A DNA stretch of 64,000 nt from Opitutus sp. GAS368 (GTDB lineage Bacteria; Verrucomicrobiota; Verrucomicrobiia; Opitutales; Opitutaceae): NCBI GenBank assembly GCA_945869845.1, contig CAMBRG010000001.1, forward strand, positions 36,478 to 100,477. Reading direction: 5' to 3'. Of the stretch, positions 7,608 to 18,421 are shown one piece after another (position 1 is the first letter of the stretch; each line of letters opens with the position of its first letter). The position numbers and the translations under genes were made by a program. Under the pieces are notes generated by a model. That model did no database searches. It worked only from the letters and a program-made list of their open reading frames with translations, and was not told the DNA's origin.

Positions 7608-9014
7608 TTAAGGCTGCGCGGCTTTCGTTTTCTTTTCTCCCGTGCGGGCTCCGGCGAGCTCAGTCGCGCGAGCAGGGTCGTATTGGGGATTGGGTTGGGG
7701 CAGGCGGGCGCCGACGCGAGTGCGCCAGGCGGCGAGGGCCTCGCGGAGTTCGCGGGCGCGGGCGGGCTCTCGAGTTGCGAGGTTGGTGCGCTCCGACGGG
7801 TCAGCGGCGAGGTCGTAGAGTTCGAGGACCCCGTCCTCGAAGAATTCGATGAGCTTCCAATCGCCGCGGCGGATTGAGCTGGCGGGTGTGCTGTGATGGT
7901 AGTGCGGCAGGTGCCAGTGCAGCGTGTCGCGGGCGAGAGGCGTGATGGGATCGCGCAGCACGGCGGCGAGACTCACGCCGTCCTGCGGTTGCGTAGTTGG
8001 CAACGTGGCGCGGCCGATGTCGACGAAGGTCGGGTAGACATCGGTAGTGATCGCGGGCGTGGCGGATTCGCGCCCGGCGGGAATGGTGCCGGGCCAGCGT
8101 GCGATCGCGGGAATGCGGACGCCGCCCTCGTAGAGTGAGCCTTTTTCGCCGCGGAGAGGTTGGTTTGAAGTGACGATCCGGCCGCTCTGTTCGGTCTCGA
8201 GGCCGCCGTTGTCGGAGAGGAAAACGATGAGCGTGTGCTCGGCGAGGCCGGCCGCATCGACGGCGGCAGTGATGCGGCCGACCGAGGCGTCGAGTTCGGC
8301 GAGGAGGCCGGCGTAGAGCGGGTTGCAGGGGTAGCCGGGCATTTTGGATTTGGCGGAGAATTTTTTCTCGAACTCGGGCGTCGTGGAGAGCGGGATGTGG
8401 ACGGCGATGTGGGAGACCTGAAGGAGAAAAGGTTGAGTACTTTGCTGGGCGATGAAATCGACGGCGCGGTCGGTGAGGTATTCCGCCGTGCGCTGGGGCG
8501 CGGGACGGTCGGCCGTGGCGGACTGGTTGTGGCCCTGAGTTTCGTGCACGGTTTGCCAACCCTGTTGCGCGGGGCTGAAGCCGGCGCCGCCGAGATGCCA
8601 TTTGCCAAAGTAACCGGTGCGGTAGCCGGACGCGCCGAGGCGCTCGGCCAAGGTCTCGACCTCGAGCGGGAGCTGGCGGGGCACGACCGGATCGGTGAGT
8701 CGCGCATACGGCCGGCGATGGCCGGGGATGTGTTGCGTGATGCCGAAGCGCGCTTGGTCCTGGCCGCTCTGAAGATTCGTGCGCGTCGGCGAGCAGACGG
8801 GGCCGGCGTAGAATTGGGTGAAGCGGAGGCCCTCGCGCGCGAGGCGGTCGAGATGGGGCGTTTCGTTAAAAGTGTTCCCGTAACAACTGAGGTCGGCCCA
8901 GCCCAGATCGTCGGCGAGGATGATGATGAGGTTGGGCTTTGCCGTTTCGGCGAGCGCGCGAGGGCCCCAGAGGCACAAGCCCAGAACAACAGAGCGAAGG
9001 AGGAGAAATCTCAT
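7608..9014 (-). CDS. Type I sulfatase 2, Lys-rich tail
   Basis: Start chosen at the ATG at 9012-9014, because it opens directly into a signal peptide ('MRFLLLRSVVLGLCLWG'). An upstream in-frame start would add 20 non-signal residues. Length is 468 residues. Key residues: D35-D36, formylglycine C74 (CSPTR), K138/H140 in GKWH, H206, D268-N269. 'HWHLPHYHH' and 'RRGDWKLIEFFEDG' in the second half match the sulfatase at 39152, so the two are paralogs. The C-terminus is basic ('GEKKTKAAQP'). Probably periplasmic or surface-exposed. Substrate unknown. Confidence 0.95.
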   Translation of the reverse strand: MRFLLLRSVVLGLCLWGPRALAETAKPNLIIILADDLGWADLSCYGNTFNETPHLDRLAREGLRFTQFYAGPVCSPTRTNLQSGQDQARFGITQHIPGHRRPYARLTDPVVPRQLPLEVETLAERLGASGYRTGYFGKWHLGGAGFSPAQQGWQTVHETQGHNQSATADRPAPQRTAEYLTDRAVDFIAQQSTQPFLLQVSHIAVHIPLSTTPEFEKKFSAKSKMPGYPCNPLYAGLLAELDASVGRITAAVDAAGLAEHTLIVFLSDNGGLETEQSGRIVTSNQPLRGEKGSLYEGGVRIPAIARWPGTIPAGRESATPAITTDVYPTFVDIGRATLPTTQPQDGVSLAAVLRDPITPLARDTLHWHLPHYHHSTPASSIRRGDWKLIEFFEDGVLELYDLAADPSERTNLATREPARARELREALAAWRTRVGARLPQPNPQYDPARATELAGARTGEKKTKAAQP

Positions 9015-9086
9015 GGGCTGGAAGGAGCGGTGCGCGGACCAGTCGGTAAAGGGCGACTGAACGAACGACCGCAAGTCGAAGGCGAT

Positions 9087-10568
9087 TTATGGGGTCGAGG
9101 GGCTGGGGCTCGGCTGGGCCAGGTCGGTCTTGGGGGCGGCCTTGAGCACGCTCGCGTATTCCCAGCGGTCTTTCCAGGTGGCCAAGTAGGGCTGGTAGGC
9201 GGGGACGCGGTTCCACGCGATCGGCGTGGGATCGGCCGGGACCAACCGGCCCTCGGGGTAATCCTTGCCGGCAAAACTGGCGTCTACGCCGGCGTTCCAG
9301 GCGAGAAATTGTTCGCGGAGGCGTTGCGCGGCGGCGGGGTTTTCGGCGGTGACATCGCGGGTTTCCCGGGGGTCGGCGCTGAGGTCGAATAGTTCAAATT
9401 TCCCGGACTCAAGATTCTCGGTAGACAACTTGAAGCGGTCGTCGATGAACGCCCGTTTCTTTTCGAAACGGAATCCGATGGGGCGGTTGCGCGCCCCGGT
9501 CTCGCGCGCGAAGAGCGGCCGGAGGCTCTGGCCGTCGAGGGGTTGAATCAAGGAACCGGCGGGCAGGCCGACGATGTCGGCGACGGTGGGAAACAAATCC
9601 ATGACGGACGCAGGGGTGTCGGTCACGCGGGGCTTGATCACGGCGGGCCACTCGATGATGCCGGGGACGCGGAGGCCGCCTTCGAAGAGACTAGCTTTGA
9701 AACCGCGGAGGTGGCCGACGGTGGAAGGCTGGATCGCGGGCAGGCCACCGTTATCGCTGCAGAAGACGAGCAGCGTGTTTTCGGCGAGACCGAAGTCGCG
9801 GAGTTTCTGGCGCAGCGTGCCGACGCTGCGGTCCAGCGCGACGAGTTCGCCGTAGTGATTGGCGGAGTTTTCATCGAGCCCGGCGAATGCCGCTTTGTCG
9901 GCGGGGGCCGCTTTGAACGGGCTGTGGGGCGAGCCATCCCAGATGACGGCGAACATCGGGCGTCCGCCGGCGCGGTGCTTTTCCAGAAACTTGACCGCCT
10001 CGGCGACGGCGATGGCGGAGGAGTCGCCCTGAAACTCTTCGACTTTTCCACTTCGGCTGAGCAGGGGATTGAGGTCAAAAAAGTTCGAGACCGAGACCCA
10101 CTCGTCGAAACCGAATTTGCCCGGATTATAGGCGTCGCCGGCAAGAATCGGGACCCCGGGACCACGATGACCGTTGAGGTGCCATTTGCCGAAGTGGCCC
10201 GTGACGTAGCCCGCGCCCTTGAGCGCTTGGGCGATGGTTTTCTCCTGCAGGCGGAGGGCGTAACCGTGCTGCAACACCCCGGTACGGTCGGGGGAACGGC
10301 CGGTGAGCACGGCGGCGCGGGTGGGCGAACACACGGGGCCGCCGGCGTAGAAGCGATCGAAGCGCAGGCCGTTTGCCGCCATCGCATCGAGGTGCGGCGT
10401 CTTGAGGAGCGGGTGGCCGCGGTAGCCGGTCTGGCCCCAGCCCATGTCGTCGGCCATGACGAAAATGATGTGCGGCGGAGGCGGGGCGGCGCGGCTGGCG
10501 GAGAGGGGAAGAAGGAGAGATAGAGAGAGGGCGAGAAGGAGAGAGGAGGAGAGAAGGAACGGTTTCAT
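9087..10568 (-). CDS. Type I sulfatase 3
   Basis: A 493-residue secreted sulfatase. The signal peptide spans about residues 1-28, with a Ser/Leu repeat core encoded by a homopyrimidine tract (10498-10556 on the plus strand is GA-only over long stretches). Active site: D40-D41, formylglycine C80 (CSPTR), K128/H130, D272-N273. It is a paralog of sulfatase 1 (5265), sharing the CSPTRA(T/A)V motif region and the same 'SNFFDLNPLLSRSG' type of insertion. 72 bases separate it from sulfatase 2 and 67 from sulfatase 4. No Shine-Dalgarno sequence: the start is preceded by CACCCCC. Confidence 0.95.
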   Translation of the reverse strand: MKPFLLSSSLLLALSLSLLLPLSASRAAPPPPHIIFVMADDMGWGQTGYRGHPLLKTPHLDAMAANGLRFDRFYAGGPVCSPTRAAVLTGRSPDRTGVLQHGYALRLQEKTIAQALKGAGYVTGHFGKWHLNGHRGPGVPILAGDAYNPGKFGFDEWVSVSNFFDLNPLLSRSGKVEEFQGDSSAIAVAEAVKFLEKHRAGGRPMFAVIWDGSPHSPFKAAPADKAAFAGLDENSANHYGELVALDRSVGTLRQKLRDFGLAENTLLVFCSDNGGLPAIQPSTVGHLRGFKASLFEGGLRVPGIIEWPAVIKPRVTDTPASVMDLFPTVADIVGLPAGSLIQPLDGQSLRPLFARETGARNRPIGFRFEKKRAFIDDRFKLSTENLESGKFELFDLSADPRETRDVTAENPAAAQRLREQFLAWNAGVDASFAGKDYPEGRLVPADPTPIAWNRVPAYQPYLATWKDRWEYASVLKAAPKTDLAQPSPSPSTP

Positions 10569-10635
10569 GGGGGTGATAAGGTGGCGGCGTCGCGAGCGAG
10601 CTCGCTCTCACATTGGGGTCTACGTGCGGATGGAG

Positions 10636-12174
10636 TTAGGGGCGAGTGCGTCCGGCGGCGATGAGGGTGGCGAGGCGGGACTTCATTTGCTCGAGGCGCC
10701 CGGGTTGCGCGGCGGCGAGGTCGTGCTGTTCGCCGGGATCAGTTGCGAGATCGAAGAGTTGGAATTGGGGCACGGGGGTGTTGGCGAGCGTCTTTTCGAC
10801 GACGACGTTGCGCGCGGATTTGGTGTCGTAGCGGACGAGTTTCCACGGGCCGACGCGGAAGCCGTAGTTGCCGGTGCCGCCGTTGTCCTGCTGCACGAGG
10901 TGCTCGCGGCCGCGGGCGCCGGGACGACCGAGCAGCGCGCCGGAGACATCGATGCTGTCGAGACAAGCGCCCTCGGGCAACGGCGTGCCGATCAACGCCG
11001 CGAAGCTCGCCGCGAGATCGATGGTGCTGACAATCTCGTCGGACACGGCGGGCTGGATCGTGCCTTTCCAGCGCGCGATGAACGGCGTGCGCGTGCCGCC
11101 CTCGAAGACGGAATACTTGCCGCCGCGAAACGGTCCGCCGGCACGGTGGTGGCCGAGTTTTTCGAGCGCGGAGTCCTGATAGCCGTCGTCCATCACGGGG
11201 CCGTTGTCGGAGCAGACGATGATGAGGGTCTTTTCGGCCAAGCCGAGGCGGTCGAGGGTTTTCATGACCTCGCCCACCTGCCAGTCGAACTGGAGAATTG
11301 CATCGGCCCGGAAGCCGAGGCCGCTTTTGCCCTGAAAGCGTTCGTGCGGCATGCGGGGCACGTGGGGATCGTGGGACGCGAGGAACAGGAAGAAGGGTGC
11401 GGCGCGGTGGGCCTCGATCCATGTGTCGGATTTTTTGGCCCAAGTGTCGGCGAGATCCTCGTCGCGGAAGCGCGCGGCGTGGCCGCCGGTGTAGAATCCG
11501 ATGCGGGAAATGCCGTTGTGGATCGTGGCGTTGTGGCCATGGGACCAGTCCATTTTCAACGTGGAGCGGTGGGAGATGCCGGTGGGGTGATCGCCGGCGG
11601 GAGCCTTGTCACCGACCCAGAGTGGGTCCTTGGGGTCGAGGTTCAGCACGCGGTCGTTTTCGACGTAAACCTGGGGAACGCGGTCGTTGGTGGTGGGCAG
11701 GAGAAAGTTGTAATCGAAGCCGATCTCACGAGGACCGGGGGCGATGACGCCGTTCCAGTCGGGGCCTCTGCCCTCGGCGCCGAGACCGAGATGCCATTTG
11801 CCGATGACGGCGGTTGTGTAGCCGGCGGTTTTTGCAAGGTCGGCGATGGTGACGGCGTCGGGCGGGACGACCATGTGCCCGTTGGGCGGGGCGATCCCGG
11901 TGCCCTTGCGGCGGAAGGCGTAGCTGCCCGTGAGGAACGAATAGCGCGTGGGCGTGCAGGTTGAGGCGGTGGTGTAGCCGCTGGTGAAGCGCCGGCCCTC
12001 GGCGGCAAGGCGGTCAAGATTGGGCGTCGGGAAAGAGGTTCCGCCGTAAGCCGACACATCGCCGAAGCCGAGATCGTCGGCCATGATGATGATCACGTTG
12101 GGTTTTTCGGCGGCTAGTGAGACCGAGAAGGAGAGAAGGAGAGGAAGAGAGAGGGGTAGAAGGAGGGATTTCAC
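10636..12174 (-). CDS. Type I sulfatase 4
   Basis: GTG start at 12172-12174 chosen because it gives a perfect signal peptide ('VKSLLLPLSLPLLLSFSVSLAA'). A TTG further upstream lies inside a REP-like palindrome and was not used. Length is 512 residues. Residues: D33-D34, formylglycine C73 (CTPTR), K126/H128, 'SHDPHVPR' (about 267-274), D323-N324. Like sulfatase 13 (24692), it carries the C-T-P-x-R-Y-x-x-L-T-G form and an 'END RV' segment, so the two belong to one subfamily, distinct from the CSPTR group. Substrate unknown. Confidence 0.93.
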   Translation of the reverse strand: MKSLLLPLSLPLLLSFSVSLAAEKPNVIIIMADDLGFGDVSAYGGTSFPTPNLDRLAAEGRRFTSGYTTASTCTPTRYSFLTGSYAFRRKGTGIAPPNGHMVVPPDAVTIADLAKTAGYTTAVIGKWHLGLGAEGRGPDWNGVIAPGPREIGFDYNFLLPTTNDRVPQVYVENDRVLNLDPKDPLWVGDKAPAGDHPTGISHRSTLKMDWSHGHNATIHNGISRIGFYTGGHAARFRDEDLADTWAKKSDTWIEAHRAAPFFLFLASHDPHVPRMPHERFQGKSGLGFRADAILQFDWQVGEVMKTLDRLGLAEKTLIIVCSDNGPVMDDGYQDSALEKLGHHRAGGPFRGGKYSVFEGGTRTPFIARWKGTIQPAVSDEIVSTIDLAASFAALIGTPLPEGACLDSIDVSGALLGRPGARGREHLVQQDNGGTGNYGFRVGPWKLVRYDTKSARNVVVEKTLANTPVPQFQLFDLATDPGEQHDLAAAQPGRLEQMKSRLATLIAAGRTRP

Positions 12175-12214
12175 GGAGGAAAGTTGGATGATCGGCGGTG
12201 GGGGTTTTCGAATC

Positions 12215-12242
12215 AAACCCACGGGCAAGATGCCCTTGTCAC
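12215..12242. repeat. REP-like palindrome, family 1 (copy 2)
   Basis: AAACCCACGGGCAAGATGCCC followed by TTGTCAC; arms GGGC/GCCC with loop AAGAT. It lies between sulfatases 5 and 4, upstream of the GTG start of sulfatase 4. Confidence 0.65.
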
Positions 12243-12271
12243 TTCGGAGGCGGAAGGCCGGGGAAGTGAGA

Positions 12272-13738
<1,467 letters not shown>

Positions 13739-13884
13739 TTTTTAAGGACAGATTAGAGGCTAGCGGAGGTGTGGAAATAGGAAAGGGACCGTTTGGGTCG
13801 GAGCTGCCGGTGAAGTGCCGCCCGCCGGCCGCAACGCGGTCGATGCAAGGCCAACGTCCCTTAATTTCTAGACGTTTGTCAGGG

Positions 13885-13951
13885 CGAGGAGCGCGAAGCG
13901 CACGGTGACAATCCAGTGGATTGCGTCGTTGCTGCGCTGCTCGCAATGACC
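13885..13951. repeat. Intergenic palindromic repeat
   Basis: Runs from CGAGGAGCGCGAAGCGCACG to GCTGCTCGCAATGACC, with GACAATCCAGTGGATTG (a CAATCC/GGATTG palindrome) in the middle. It looks like the widespread 'ATTGCGAGCAGCG...CAATCC' type of REP element. It sits in the 278-base gap between sulfatases 6 and 5, the largest gap in that part of the run, and could act as an mRNA-stabilising or terminating structure. Confidence 0.55.
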
Positions 13952-14016
13952 GTTTGTTTTTCAACGGACTTTGGTAGTAGATCGAGGTCGGAAATGGGAT
14001 TCCACCGTGCGGTGAA

Positions 14017-15492
14017 TCATTTGTTTTTATTATTTTTTCCAGCCTGCGGTGGTGCGGTGGCGAGAGCGGGCCCGTTGTCGGGAGGCAGGGAATGATGCCA
14101 CGCGAGCACACGGGTGATAAGCCGGCGGACCAGATCCGGATTTTGCGTGGCGCGATTGGTAGACTCGCCGCGGTCTTGGGCGAGGTCGTAAAGTTCCGCG
14201 TTCGAGCCGTCGTAGTCGCACAGCAGTTTCCAATCGCCCTCCCGCATCGCGAGGTCGGGCTGCGGCGGAAGTCCATAGGGCGAGAATTTGCGATCAGGCG
14301 GCCGGCGCCAGAACAGGGGGGCCTGGCGCGACGCCGTGCTACGCCCCAGCAGAGTATCGAGGATATTTTCCCCGTCGAACCTCACGCTGGCCGGCGTGTG
14401 CGCCCGGGCGAAGTGCAGCAGCGAGGGCGCGAGATCGAACGCTGCGAAGACCGAGGTCTCGTTGTGATGACCGATCTTACTGGCCGGGATGAAGCCGGGG
14501 CCCCAGGCCACGAGCGGCGAACGGATGCCGCCCTCGAAGAGCGTGGCCTTGGCGCCCTTGAAGGGGCCGCCAGAGCCGGCTCCGGGCTCGTGGCCGTTAT
14601 CGGAACAGACGAGAATGAGCGTGTTATCCCGCAGCTCGGGCGTGGCGCGGATATGGTCGAAGAGTTTTCCGAGCTGCCGATCCATTTCGACGAGCACGGA
14701 GAGATAGAGCCCGCGTTTGCCGTCAGCCCACTGATCGACGGGCGGCCAGAACGGACTGTGCACATCATCAGGCCACAGATTGACGTAAAAAGGCTTTTTC
14801 GCGCGTGCGGCTTGGTCAATAAACGGAATCGCGGTGTCGACGAACCCGCTGGTGATTTTCGAGCGCGGCATCCAGGTGACGGGCTGGCCGAGGCGCGCGG
14901 CATCCGCCCAAATCCGGCCCGTCTTTTCTTCGCCGGGTTTGAGCGTGAGCGGGAGGAGCTTGGGGCCCATGCCCTCGAAATTGGTGAGCGAGGTGTCGAA
15001 GCCATACGCCGTGATCGCCGGTGCATCCGCGACGTCGCGCTGGCCGCCAAGGTGCCACTTACCGAAGTGCCCGGTCGCATAGCCGGCTTGCTGGAGGAAA
15101 CGCGCCAGCACCGGGGCTTTGGGGTCGAGCCATTGCGCCATGCCGCGCCGCTCGTTGTCGGCGCGGTTGTTGAGGAAGGAAGTGATGCGCCAACGTTGCG
15201 GATATTGTCCGGTTGTCAGGGCGGTGCGCGACGGCGAGCAAATCGGGGAGTTGACGTAGAACTGGGAGAAACGAATTCCCTCAGCGGCGAGGCGATCGAT
15301 GTGCGGTGTTTTCGCATCGGGGTTGCCGAAGCAGGAGAAGTCGCCCCAGCCCAGGTCATCGATGAACACCATGACGATGTTCGGTGGCCGCGATTCGGCC
15401 GAAACTGCCGGGAGATTCGTGAGGGAGATCAGGCCGAGTAGGGCTGCGAGCGGACGGAGAGATCGGCGCATCGAGGTTGAAAAATTAATCAT
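14017..15492 (-). CDS. Type I sulfatase 6, Lys/Asn tail
   Basis: Start set at the ATG at 15490-15492, which overlaps the stop of sulfatase 7 by 8 bases. An alternative ATG at 15469-15471 gives a tidier signal peptide ('MRRSLRPLAALLGLISL') and may be the real one. With the longer start: D45-D46, formylglycine C85 (CSPSR), K145/H147, D298-N299. It shares 'WLD..AP..ARF.QQAGY' with sulfatase 24 (56958), so these are paralogs in different parts of the cluster. The C-terminus is 'QAGKNNKNK'. Confidence 0.93.
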   Translation of the reverse strand: MINFSTSMRRSLRPLAALLGLISLTNLPAVSAESRPPNIVMVFIDDLGWGDFSCFGNPDAKTPHIDRLAAEGIRFSQFYVNSPICSPSRTALTTGQYPQRWRITSFLNNRADNERRGMAQWLDPKAPVLARFLQQAGYATGHFGKWHLGGQRDVADAPAITAYGFDTSLTNFEGMGPKLLPLTLKPGEEKTGRIWADAARLGQPVTWMPRSKITSGFVDTAIPFIDQAARAKKPFYVNLWPDDVHSPFWPPVDQWADGKRGLYLSVLVEMDRQLGKLFDHIRATPELRDNTLILVCSDNGHEPGAGSGGPFKGAKATLFEGGIRSPLVAWGPGFIPASKIGHHNETSVFAAFDLAPSLLHFARAHTPASVRFDGENILDTLLGRSTASRQAPLFWRRPPDRKFSPYGLPPQPDLAMREGDWKLLCDYDGSNAELYDLAQDRGESTNRATQNPDLVRRLITRVLAWHHSLPPDNGPALATAPPQAGKNNKNK

Positions 15493-16933
15493 TGGATTTC
15501 TGTTTCTTTTTCTTGCCGTTTCGCGGTGCGACCGAGGCATCGGTCACAGCAGGTAGCGGCCCGACGATCCAGTCTTTCGGCGGCATGAAGCCCTCGCGGC
15601 CTTCGGTGTAGGGACCGACACCGGCCATCTGCCAGGTGCCGAACTCACGGAGCCGACGATGAAGTTGCGCGACGAGTCGGGGCTCGCGGGCGGCGAGGTC
15701 GACGTTCTCTGCCAGATCGGTGGCGAGATCGTATAGTTCTAAGACCGGCTGCGTGGCGGGCTGCTCCGCAAAAAAATCGCCGTGGGCGACGAGTTTCCAT
15801 TTGCCGAGATGCACGGACGCGTGGGCGTCCACGTTTTGGTGCATATAGGAGAACCACGCGCGTTCGGGCAGTGGCGAAGCTCCGCGCAAGGCCGGCAGGA
15901 AATTCACGCCGTCGAGATTCGCCGGCAACGGCGCTTCGGCGGCGGCGAGCACCGTCGGCAGTACATCGATGTAGCCGACCCGTCCGTCGAATTTTTTACC
16001 GCCGCCGACGCCGCCCGCGGGCCAGCGCATGGCGGCGCATACGCGGGTGCCGCCCTCATACACGGTGAGCTTCGCGCCGCGGTAGGGGCCGTTGCTGCCG
16101 ACCCGCGGAATGCCGCCGTTGTCACTGAAGAAGAGCACCAGCGTATTCGCCGCGTCAGGGTGAGCCTCGACGGCGGCGAGGATGCGGCCGATGGCCTGGT
16201 CCATCGAGTCGACCATGGCTGCATAGGTGCGGCGATCGCCGTCGAGGTGCGGGTATTTGGCGAGATCCTCCGCCTTGGCTTGAAAGGGACTATGCGGTGC
16301 GTTGAACGGCACGTAGAGCAGCCACGGCTGGCCGGCGGGCGCCTCGCGCACGAAGCGCGAAGCTTCGGTCGCGATGAGGTCCGTGGTGTAGCCCGGTTCC
16401 CGCACGGTGCGGTCGTCGTGGTGCCAGTCGGTTTCGCCGTCGCGCTCGTGCGTAAAATAGTCGAGCGCGCCATTGTAGTGTCCGTAGAAACGGGTGAAGC
16501 CGTTGGCCAGCGGGAGGAATTCCCGCCGCGCGTGGCCGAGGTGCCACTTACCCGCGATGCCACGTTGCGCGTAGCCGGCGCCGGCCAGCAGTTCCGGCAG
16601 GGTTTTTTCCTCTGCCGGTAAGCCGTAGCGGGACCACGGCGGCACGACGGCGCGCATCAGGCCGAAGCGCAGCGGCCAGCGGCCGGTCATTAACCCCGCG
16701 CGCGTCGGCGAGCACATGGGGCAGGCGCGGAAATCGGTGAGGGTCACGCCGCTGGCGGCAAGGCGGTCGAGATTGGGCGTCGCAATGACTTTTCCGCCGT
16801 TGAATCCCACGTCGGCATAGCCGAGATCGTCGGCGACGATAATCAGGACACTGGGCGGTGAGCCGGCCACGGCGGCGTTGGGCAGAAAAATGGTCGCGAG
16901 TGCGCCGAAGAGGTAAAGGGCTGGGATTCTCAT
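15485..16933 (-). CDS. Type I sulfatase 7, arylsulfatase B-like, poly-Lys tail
   Basis: ATG at 16931-16933 chosen because it opens a signal peptide ('MRIPALYLFGALATIFL'). 482 residues. Active site: D35-D36, formylglycine C74 (CSPTR), K129/H131, 'NAPHSPF' (about 211-217), D271-N272. The stretch 'GFTRFYGHYNGALDYFTHE' (about 145-163) resembles the arylsulfatase B/GalNAc-4-sulfatase block (GF..(Y/F)GY..G..DY), so a 4-O-sulfatase role is possible but not proven. The C-terminus is 'NGKKKKQKSND'. It overlaps or abuts sulfatase 6 downstream and follows sulfatase 8 by 60 bases. Confidence 0.94.
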   Translation of the reverse strand: MRIPALYLFGALATIFLPNAAVAGSPPSVLIIVADDLGYADVGFNGGKVIATPNLDRLAASGVTLTDFRACPMCSPTRAGLMTGRWPLRFGLMRAVVPPWSRYGLPAEEKTLPELLAGAGYAQRGIAGKWHLGHARREFLPLANGFTRFYGHYNGALDYFTHERDGETDWHHDDRTVREPGYTTDLIATEASRFVREAPAGQPWLLYVPFNAPHSPFQAKAEDLAKYPHLDGDRRTYAAMVDSMDQAIGRILAAVEAHPDAANTLVLFFSDNGGIPRVGSNGPYRGAKLTVYEGGTRVCAAMRWPAGGVGGGKKFDGRVGYIDVLPTVLAAAEAPLPANLDGVNFLPALRGASPLPERAWFSYMHQNVDAHASVHLGKWKLVAHGDFFAEQPATQPVLELYDLATDLAENVDLAAREPRLVAQLHRRLREFGTWQMAGVGPYTEGREGFMPPKDWIVGPLPAVTDASVAPRNGKKKKQKSND

Positions 16934-16993
16934 AGGAGCGGATGAAGTTGGCACGCGAGGAGCGGCGTGGCTGCGGGCGCAGTGAAGCTGAAA

Positions 16994-18421
16994 TTATTTC
17001 TGGGATTTCTTTTTGGATCCCGGCTTGGCCTGGTCGGAAATTTCGCCGCCGGGGCCGTGGCTTTTGGGATCACTCAGGAGGCGAGGCTCGATGAGCACGG
17101 TCTGCTCGTCGCCTTGCGACTTCAGCCAAGCGTCTAGTTCGCCGCGCAGCGAGGCGAGCTTGGCGGAGGGTGGCGGAGCGGACGCGAGGTTGCGCTGTTC
17201 GTGCGGGTCGACGGCGAGGTCGTAAAGTTCCTCGGCGGGACGGGCGTGGTAACGCTGAACGATCGCGGCGGCCTGAGCATCGGTCTTGGCCGCTGTTTCC
17301 CAGGTGGAAAAAAACGCGCGTTGTCCGAGCGCGCCGGCCACGAGGTCGAGGTGCGAGGTGAACGCGAACTCGGGCTGCAGGTTGCGGATGTATTTCCAGC
17401 GCTCGTTGCGAACCGCGCGGCTGGGATAGATGTTCATTCGGTTGTCGTTGGTGTGCGTAGTGAAGATGTGGTCGCGGTGGGTGGGCGACGCGCCCCGCAG
17501 GACCGGGAGAAACGTCCGGCCATCAATGCCGGTCGGGGTTTTCCCGCCCGCGGCGTCGAGTAGCGTCGGCAGTAAGTCAACCCAGCTGACCATCGCGGTG
17601 GTGCGCGTGCTGGGCTCGATAATCCCGGGCCACGCGATGATCAGCGGCACCGCCACGCCCGCTTCGTAGAGGTTCCACTTGCCGAAGGGCCACTGGGCGC
17701 CGTGGTCGGCGCTGAAGAGAAACAGGGTCTCTTTGGGCAGGTGCGCGCGCGTGGCGTCAAGGATCGTGCCGAGGTCGTCATCGCCTTTTGTCACGGCCGC
17801 GGCGTAGCGGGCGCGCCATTGACGCGTCGCTGGGGTGTCGATGCTGCCGGCGGGTAACGGGAGCAGTTGCGGGTCGTAGCCAAGGTCCTGCTCCGGCCAC
17901 GGCACGTGCGGCCAGTTGCTGCCGACGAATAGGCAGAGCGGCTTTGCGGCTGAGCGCGGACGATTGCGCAAAAACTCCACGGCCGCCGGAATGCCGGCGT
18001 GATCATGAAACGTATCGTGCGCGAAATGATCGAAGCCGTAGTCGCCGGTGTGACGGTAGTGGGCGACCTTGCCAAAGGCGACGACCTCGTAGCCAAGCTC
18101 CTGAAAATAGGCCGGCCATTTCTTCAGCTCGGTGCGGGGCTTGGCGTGATTGGCCTGGGCACCGTTGCGCGCGGGCATCAGGCCGGTGAGCAGCGCCGCG
18201 CGGCTCGGCGCGCAGCTCGGAGAGGCCACGTAGGCTCGGGTGAAAGTCAGGCCCGCGTCGGCGAGCCGCTGGATGTGGGGGGTGCGGATGCCGTAACCTC
18301 CGTAGGGCGTGGAATCGAGCTGGCCGTGGTCGTCCGTCAGGAAAATGACCAGATCGGGACGGGCGGCGGCCTGGCTCAGCCACGGCACTACGAGCAGGAG
18401 AAGGGCGCGAAAACGTTTCAT
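16994..18421 (-). CDS. Type I sulfatase 8, heparan-N-sulfatase-like, Lys tail
   Basis: A 475-residue secreted enzyme with a short signal peptide (residues 1-20). D30-D31, formylglycine C70 (CAPSR), K118 in GKVAH (not GKWH), 'GSNWPHVPW' (H172), D239-H240, K248 in 'FGKWNLYEAG'. The GKVAH motif, the 'WPHVPW' segment and a late DHG followed by W-x-F-G-K-W resemble the sulfamidase/SGSH-like branch of type I sulfatases. N-sulfate or related chemistry is therefore a hypothesis. The start overlaps the stop of sulfatase 9 by ATGA. C-terminus 'GSKKKSQK'. Confidence 0.93.
   Translation of the reverse strand: MKRFRALLLLVVPWLSQAAARPDLVIFLTDDHGQLDSTPYGGYGIRTPHIQRLADAGLTFTRAYVASPSCAPSRAALLTGLMPARNGAQANHAKPRTELKKWPAYFQELGYEVVAFGKVAHYRHTGDYGFDHFAHDTFHDHAGIPAAVEFLRNRPRSAAKPLCLFVGSNWPHVPWPEQDLGYDPQLLPLPAGSIDTPATRQWRARYAAAVTKGDDDLGTILDATRAHLPKETLFLFSADHGAQWPFGKWNLYEAGVAVPLIIAWPGIIEPSTRTTAMVSWVDLLPTLLDAAGGKTPTGIDGRTFLPVLRGASPTHRDHIFTTHTNDNRMNIYPSRAVRNERWKYIRNLQPEFAFTSHLDLVAGALGQRAFFSTWETAAKTDAQAAAIVQRYHARPAEELYDLAVDPHEQRNLASAPPPSAKLASLRGELDAWLKSQGDEQTVLIEPRLLSDPKSHGPGGEISDQAKPGSKKKSQK

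Noticed and set aside
10444-11964. Long plus-strand open frames opposite sulfatases (also 14092-15441, 29076-30812, 37609-39303, 44541-46670, 56730-58586)
   Set aside because: They mirror the high-GC codon pattern of the minus-strand sulfatase genes, have biased Gly/Ala/Arg composition and no family motif or signal peptide. They are antisense shadows.
12175-12228. Longer N-terminus for sulfatase 4 from a TTG
   Set aside because: That start lies within a REP-like palindrome and would bury the signal peptide; the GTG at 12174 is better.
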